Shown here piece after piece: positions 6,403 through 9,821 of a DNA stretch of 9,821 nucleotides (positions within the stretch are counted from its first letter, which is position 1; the number at the start of each line of letters is the position of its first letter). The notes under the pieces were generated by a model. That model was not told the DNA's origin and made no database searches. It was given only the letters and a program-made list of their open reading frames with translations. Origin of the DNA: Clostridia bacterium (GTDB taxonomy: Bacteria > Bacillota > Clostridia > Christensenellales > Aristaeellaceae). The position numbers and the translations under genes were made by a program. The stretch lies in the NCBI GenBank assembly GCA_017620115.1, contig JAFZRB010000155.1:1-9821 (forward strand). The letters are read 5' to 3'.

Positions 6403-6935
6403 TTTTCTCCCCGCCGTAGTTTTTCCAGCCGCGCCTTCATGTCGTCCGGCATGTGCTCCATGATGGTGGCCCGCGTGGACGAGCGCGAAGCCGGGTGCGC
6501 GTAGTGCTCGCCGGTCTGCCGCGCCTGGCGCATCTCGTAGATCAGCTCGCGCGAGCTGATGCGCACCGCCCCCCGCCCGAACACCACGGTCTGCTCCGTG
6601 CCGTCCGATGTGGCCACGCGCAGCTCCAGCCGCCCCAGCTCCACCTGGCGCGCGTGCTCATCGCACAGGCGCTCGATGTAGTGATCGGCCGTCTCGCCCT
6701 TCTGCGTGAAAACGATGGTGAGCAGGCCCCGCTTTTCCGTGGAGCGCTCCATGCGGTCGGACTGCCAGGCGTCGAACACCAGCACAACCTGCTGGCCGGA
6801 ATAGCCCGCGTAGTCGTGCAGCCGGTGAATGAGCGCGTCGCGCGCGTCCGCGAGCGGCTTCCCTCTGGAGAGCTCCGGCCACGCTCCCAGCACGTTGTAG
6901 CCGTCCACCACCAGCAGCCTGGATCTGGCTGCCAT
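6399..6935 (-). CDS. rae1: NYN/PIN-like ribonuclease, Rae1 (YacP) family
   Basis: The product has 178 residues, close to the family's ~170. The ATG at 6935 is preceded by GAAGGAG with 6-nt spacing, located in the end of rlmB, whose stop is two bases upstream. The N-terminus has the YacP signature LLVVDGYNVLGAWPEL (7-22). Acidic positions of the metal site follow: Asp11, Asp55 in VLVFDAW, Asp84 in ETADHYIE and Asp111 in VATSDGTEQ. FGRGAVRISSREL (119-131) is the other family hallmark. In Bacillus subtilis Rae1 is a ribosome-associated endonuclease that enters the A site and cleaves mRNA in a translation-dependent way; the same role is inferred here. Neighbours on both sides are the conserved partners (rlmB upstream, sigH overlapping downstream). 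The C-terminal ~30 residues are charged and helical. Confidence 0.9.
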   Translation of the reverse strand: MAARSRLLVVDGYNVLGAWPELSRGKPLADARDALIHRLHDYAGYSGQQVVLVFDAWQSDRMERSTEKRGLLTIVFTQKGETADHYIERLCDEHARQVELGRLELRVATSDGTEQTVVFGRGAVRISSRELIYEMRQARQTGEHYAHPASRSSTRATIMEHMPDDMKARLEKLRRGEK

Positions 6936-6937
6936 GG

Positions 6938-8083
6938 TCAGCTCCTTCGCGCGTTCGCGACGGCGTACATCATGACGCCCGCCGCAACGGAGGCGTTCAG
7001 CGATTCGATGTGCCCCTTCATGGGCAGGCTCAGCCGCAGATCGCACTTTTTGAGCGTCAGCTCGGCGATGCCCTCGCCCTCCGCGCCGATCACGATGGCG
7101 ATGGGCCCGGTGAGGTCGGCCTTGAAGGCGTCCTCGCCGTCCATGGTCGCGCCGACGATCCACAGCCCGCGATCCTTGAGCGTATCCAGCGCGCGGTTGA
7201 TGTTGGTCACGCGCACCACGTTCATGTATTCGCACGCGCCGGCGGACGCTTTCACGGCCGCGGGCGTGAGGCCCACGCTGCGCCGCTCGGGAATGACGAC
7301 GCCGTGCGCGCCGGCGCATTCCGCCGTGCGGATGATCGCGCCCAGGTTGTGCGGATCGGTGATGCCGTCCAGCACGACCACGAAGGGCTCCTCGCCCCGC
7401 TCGGCGGCGGCCTCGAAGATGTCGTCCAGCTCGGCGTAAGCCGCGGCGGACACAAAGGCGATCATGCCCTGGTGGCCCTGATAGATGGCATCCAGCCGGG
7501 CGCGGTCGACCTCCTGCACCACGATGCCCGCCTCGCGCGCCTTGGCCACGATCTCGCGGGCGGAGCCGGACAGGTCGCCACGGGCGACCATCAGCTTCTC
7601 GATGTCGCGACCGGCCTTGATGGCCTCGCGGATGGGGTTGCGGCCCGCCAGCAGGTTTTCCGGCTCGGCGTTCGTTTCAGGCGCGGGCTGGCTCATCAGC
7701 CGGGCGAGGGGATCGGTTTCGGGGCGGCCGAACGGCGCGTCGTAAACCGCGCGGGGCGGCCGCGGCGGTTCGCGCCTTTCAGGGCTTTTCCTTCCGAAAC
7801 CGCGTTCAAAAGAGTCGTTTTTAGGGATCGGCCTTCTGTTTTTGGCGAAACCGGCTCCCTGTTTAGGGAAATCGTTTCTTTGCGCGTCGCCCGCGCCGCG
7901 GCGGCTGTCATAGCGCGGAGCCGCGTCGGAGGGGCGTCTGGCGCTCCGGCCGAAGCTGCCCTGGCGCTCGTCGCGGCCGCTGCCGCGGTATCCGCGGCCG
8001 TCGTTCTCGCGGCGGCCGAAGCCGTTTTCGCGGCGTTCAAAGCGGCCCGAACGGTTGTTGCTGTCGTGTCTGTCGTATGCCAT
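6938..8083 (-). CDS. rlmB: 23S rRNA 2'-O-ribose G2251 methyltransferase, RlmB/TrmH (SpoU) family
   Basis: The product has 381 residues against about 245-260 for a standard RlmB; the excess is an N-terminal extension. Residues 1-~140 are low-complexity, rich in Arg and Gly with Asp, Asn and Pro, with RRENGFGRREN-like runs, probably disordered and RNA-binding. The SpoU substrate-binding domain starts at 143 (LLAGRNPIREAI) and runs to ~213. The SAM-dependent SPOUT knot domain covers 233-375: motif 1 LDGITDPHNLGAIIRTAE (238-255), motif 2 VIGAEGEGI (331-339) and motif 3 LSLPMKGHIESLNASVA (351-367) with the family Asn363. The enzyme methylates a guanosine ribose in the 23S rRNA peptidyl-transferase region. 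The ATG at 8083 has GGAGG at 8090-8094 with 6-nt spacing, which supports translation of the extension. The next gene, rae1, starts two bases after its stop. Confidence 0.93.
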   Translation of the reverse strand: MAYDRHDSNNRSGRFERRENGFGRRENDGRGYRGSGRDERQGSFGRSARRPSDAAPRYDSRRGAGDAQRNDFPKQGAGFAKNRRPIPKNDSFERGFGRKSPERREPPRPPRAVYDAPFGRPETDPLARLMSQPAPETNAEPENLLAGRNPIREAIKAGRDIEKLMVARGDLSGSAREIVAKAREAGIVVQEVDRARLDAIYQGHQGMIAFVSAAAYAELDDIFEAAAERGEEPFVVVLDGITDPHNLGAIIRTAECAGAHGVVIPERRSVGLTPAAVKASAGACEYMNVVRVTNINRALDTLKDRGLWIVGATMDGEDAFKADLTGPIAIVIGAEGEGIAELTLKKCDLRLSLPMKGHIESLNASVAAGVMMYAVANARRS

Positions 8084-8119
8084 AATGATCCTCCATGGCG
8101 TCAGCGCCTGAGCGCTGGA

Positions 8120-8863
8120 TTAATCCTTTTGACGGCGCAGCGCCTGCGCGCGTTCCTTCACCTCGGCGGCCCGGCCGCAGCTCTTTTTGCCTTCCGGGCA
8201 TGGCCCGCGCAGGCAGCCGGGGCCGGCCTGGTCGAACAGCGCGGGCGCGGCTTCATGCGCCAGCGCCAGCATCTGCCAGGCCACGGCGCGAATCTCCCAT
8301 TGCGCCCGGCCGCAGCAGCGCAGGCTCAGGAAATGCTGCAGCTCGCGGGCGTTCATGGTCACGAGCATGCGCGTGGCCGCTGCGTTGGGCAGCACGAAGC
8401 GGGCGTCCTCGTTGCTTTTCTCGCCCGTGCCCAGCTTTTTCCTCCAGGCCTGGTACCATCCGTTGATGGTGTCCATCTGGCGGCGGTATTCGGCGGCGTC
8501 CTCCTCGCCCAGCGCCTCGATGGCGGGCGGCATGATGTAGTCGAAGCCGGTCTCGTCGTCGCCCAGCGCCACATAGCGCTGCGACTGCACGGAGAAGCTG
8601 GCGATGCGGTGGCGCGTGATCTGCGCCAGCAGGCTGCGCGACACGCCCTCGATGCCGAAGGTGAACGAGGCGTGTTCGATGGGCGAGAGATGGCCCATAT
8701 CCATGAGCCGGCTTAAATACTTCGATTGATCCTTCTCCGCGATGCCGGCGCCGAGATCGTCGAGATCGGCGGGCGAGTAGCACAGCTTTCCGGCCAGCGC
8801 CACGAGCTCCTCGGGCGCGGGGGTGTAGCGGATCAGCTTCACTTTGGGTTGTACTTGGGGCAT
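8120..8863 (-). CDS. thyX: Flavin-dependent thymidylate synthase ThyX
   Basis: This 247-residue enzyme converts dUMP to dTMP using methylene-tetrahydrofolate, NADPH and FAD, without needing a dihydrofolate reductase to recycle folate. The ThyX signature R-H-R-x(7)-S-x-R reads RHRIASFSVQSQR at 84-96 and is intact. The upstream block HLSPIEHASFTFGIEGVSR (58-76) and the block LPNAAATRMLVTMNAREL (158-175) are also typical. LRCCGRAQWEIR (181-192) and a C-terminal Cys cluster (Cys217, Cys222, Cys229, in GPGCLRGPC and KKSCG) are seen in clostridial ThyX. The ATG at 8861-8863 follows AGGAG with about 7-nt spacing. It lies 68 nt after mrnC and 36 nt before rlmB with no terminator seen in either gap, so co-transcription is likely. 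Confidence 0.96.
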   Translation of the reverse strand: MPQVQPKVKLIRYTPAPEELVALAGKLCYSPADLDDLGAGIAEKDQSKYLSRLMDMGHLSPIEHASFTFGIEGVSRSLLAQITRHRIASFSVQSQRYVALGDDETGFDYIMPPAIEALGEEDAAEYRRQMDTINGWYQAWRKKLGTGEKSNEDARFVLPNAAATRMLVTMNARELQHFLSLRCCGRAQWEIRAVAWQMLALAHEAAPALFDQAGPGCLRGPCPEGKKSCGRAAEVKERAQALRRQKD

Positions 8864-8931
8864 GGCGTGATCTCCTGTTCGGGGTTATTTTCGTTTCTGT
8901 TGCGGGGTGGCTGACGCCCGGAAAGGCAGCT

Positions 8932-9318
8932 TTATTTTTCTTCCGGCAGCGCGGCGTTCATCAGCTCGTCCATGCGGGCCGTCTGCCCGTTCAGATACAG
9001 CCAGCCGACGAGCGCCTCCAGCGCGGTCGCCCGGTGATAGTCGCCGGGGTCGGCGTTCCGCGGCGGCGTCTGCTTCGCGTTGCGCGCCCGCCGCACGACG
9101 GCGCTTTCCTCCTCGGTAAGCGCCGCCTCGATGCGCGCCAGCGCGTCGCTCTGCGCCTTCGCGCAGACCTGCTTCACGGCGGCGCGGTGCAGATCCCTCA
9201 TGCGTCCGCCTTTTCTCACCAGGCGCGTGCGCACCATCAGATCCCACAGCGTATCGCCCAGATAGGCCAGCTCCAGCGAACCGGGCAGCTGGCCGTTGGG
9301 AAAGGCGTCTCTGTTCAT
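8932..9318 (-). CDS. mrnC: Mini-ribonuclease III (23S rRNA maturation)
   Basis: The product has 128 residues, the usual size for MrnC, which is an RNase III catalytic domain without the double-stranded RNA-binding domain. It acts as a dimer and trims the ends of 23S rRNA precursors. The RNase III signature is at 17-30, LAYLGDTLWDLMVR, with metal-binding Asp22. VRRARNAK (75-82) is the mini-III hallmark, and ALEALVGWLYL (99-109) carries the second catalytic acid, Glu101. The ATG at 9318 is one base after the rhaB stop. No convincing Shine-Dalgarno site precedes it, so it probably depends on ribosomes finishing rhaB. The downstream gap to thyX has no terminator-like hairpin. Confidence 0.94.
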   Translation of the reverse strand: MNRDAFPNGQLPGSLELAYLGDTLWDLMVRTRLVRKGGRMRDLHRAAVKQVCAKAQSDALARIEAALTEEESAVVRRARNAKQTPPRNADPGDYHRATALEALVGWLYLNGQTARMDELMNAALPEEK

Positions 9319-9319
9319 A

Positions 9320-9821
9320 TCATTTCGTCAGCCGCAGCAGGCGGGCGTAGGCCGCGTCCCAGGCGGCCGGATCGCCCTCGGGCAGGAATTCCTCGTTTTC
9401 AAACGAAGCCGCGACCACCCTGCGCAGCTCGGGAATGGAGCCGATTTCGCCCAGCGCCATGGCCTGAACCAGCAGGTTGCCGATGACCGTGCCCTCGCCC
9501 GGGCCGGCGATGACGGGCCGGTTGATGGCGCAGGCGGTCATGCGATTGAGCATGAGGTTCTTGCTGCCGCCGCCCACGATGTGCAGCACGTCGATCTTCT
9601 TATGCAGCAGGTCTTCCTCCAGCCGCTCGATGGCCCAGCGGTATTTCAGCGCCAGCGATTCGTAGATCACGCGGGAAATCTCGCCCCGGCCCTCGGGCAC
9701 GGGCTGGCCGGTCTCGCGGCAGTACTGCCTGATCCTCTCGGGCATGTCGCCCGGGGCCAGGAAGCGGCTGTCGTCCACGTCGATGACGGCCTTGAAGGCC
9801 GGGGCGCTCTCGGCCATGCGC
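9320..9821 (-). CDS. rhaB: Rhamnulokinase, C-terminal part
   Basis: The gene runs off the right edge; about 166 C-terminal residues are visible and the frame is open to base 9821. The Met at 9817 is internal and is not the start. The segment is the C-terminal ATPase lobe of FGGY carbohydrate kinases: FLAPGDMPERIRQYCRETGQ (from residue ~19, counted from that Met), ESLALKYRWAIERLE, the nucleotide-binding HIVGGGSKN (79-87), NRPVIAGPGEGTVIGN (99-114) and LLVQAMALGEI. This combination is closer to RhaB than to xylulo-, glycero- or fuculokinases. RhaB phosphorylates L-rhamnulose in rhamnose catabolism. Its stop codon is one base from the mrnC start, which joins a sugar-catabolic gene to an rRNA-processing gene; the usual upstream gene in this block is cysS. 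Confidence 0.88.
   Translation of the reverse strand, partial: RMAESAPAFKAVIDVDDSRFLAPGDMPERIRQYCRETGQPVPEGRGEISRVIYESLALKYRWAIERLEEDLLHKKIDVLHIVGGGSKNLMLNRMTACAINRPVIAGPGEGTVIGNLLVQAMALGEIGSIPELRRVVAASFENEEFLPEGDPAAWDAAYARLLRLTK

Noticed and set aside
6936..7319. Longer start for the Rae1-like gene extending into rlmB
   Set aside because: The extra part is Arg-rich shadow of rlmB. The ATG at 6935 has a good ribosome-binding site and begins right at the family signature.
7010..8716. Open plus-strand frame of 568 codons across rlmB and thyX
   Set aside because: It is antisense to two well-identified genes whose signatures are intact; its His/Ala/Gly-rich composition is typical of a shadow frame.

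Overview
The window looks like GC-rich Bacillota (Clostridia) chromosome. The best evidence is the minus-strand block mrnC-thyX-rlmB-rae1(yacP)-sigH, a gene order typical of Clostridia and related Firmicutes. The sporulation-type sigma factor SigH, strong GGAGG ribosome-binding sites and a flavin-dependent thymidylate synthase (ThyX) agree with this. Genus or family cannot be fixed from the sequence alone.

Layout, left to right. Bases 1-740 (+) are the 3' end of an S1-domain RNA-binding protein, either ribosomal protein S1 or the S1 part of an IspH-S1 fusion, followed by a hairpin terminator. Bases 841-2094 (+) encode a secreted protein with a signal peptide, about eight tandem 23-25-residue repeats and a C-terminal OmpA/MotB-like peptidoglycan-binding domain. 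This is the least ordinary gene here. A 14-bp hairpin at 2109-2145 then serves two convergent transcripts. Bases 2185-4490 (-) are a compact three-gene ABC importer of the nitrate/sulfonate/taurine (SsuABC/NMT1-like) class: binding protein, permease and a short ATPase, tightly overlapped. A divergent intergenic region (4491-4715) carries a recognisable promoter for each direction. Bases 4716-5582 (+) are a GNAT acetyltransferase. A large perfect 19-bp inverted repeat with a nested inner stem (5603-5669) lies between it and the convergent sigH operon. Bases 5770-9318 (-) are the housekeeping RNA/DNA block: sigH, rae1-like NYN nuclease, rlmB with an unusual Arg/Gly-rich disordered N-terminus, thyX and mrnC. 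Bases 9320-9821 (-) are the C-terminal part of rhamnulokinase (rhaB), one base from mrnC.

How the genes work together. The right-hand block is mostly translation and RNA maintenance: MrnC matures 23S rRNA, RlmB methylates 23S rRNA, Rae1 cleaves mRNA on the ribosome, ThyX supplies dTMP, and SigH directs transition-phase transcription. The ABC operon is a self-contained importer of unknown substrate. The repeat/OmpA protein and the binding protein both have cleavable signal peptides without a lipobox, which is worth noting for envelope biology. No tRNA, rRNA, CRISPR array, insertion sequence, riboswitch or phage gene was seen.
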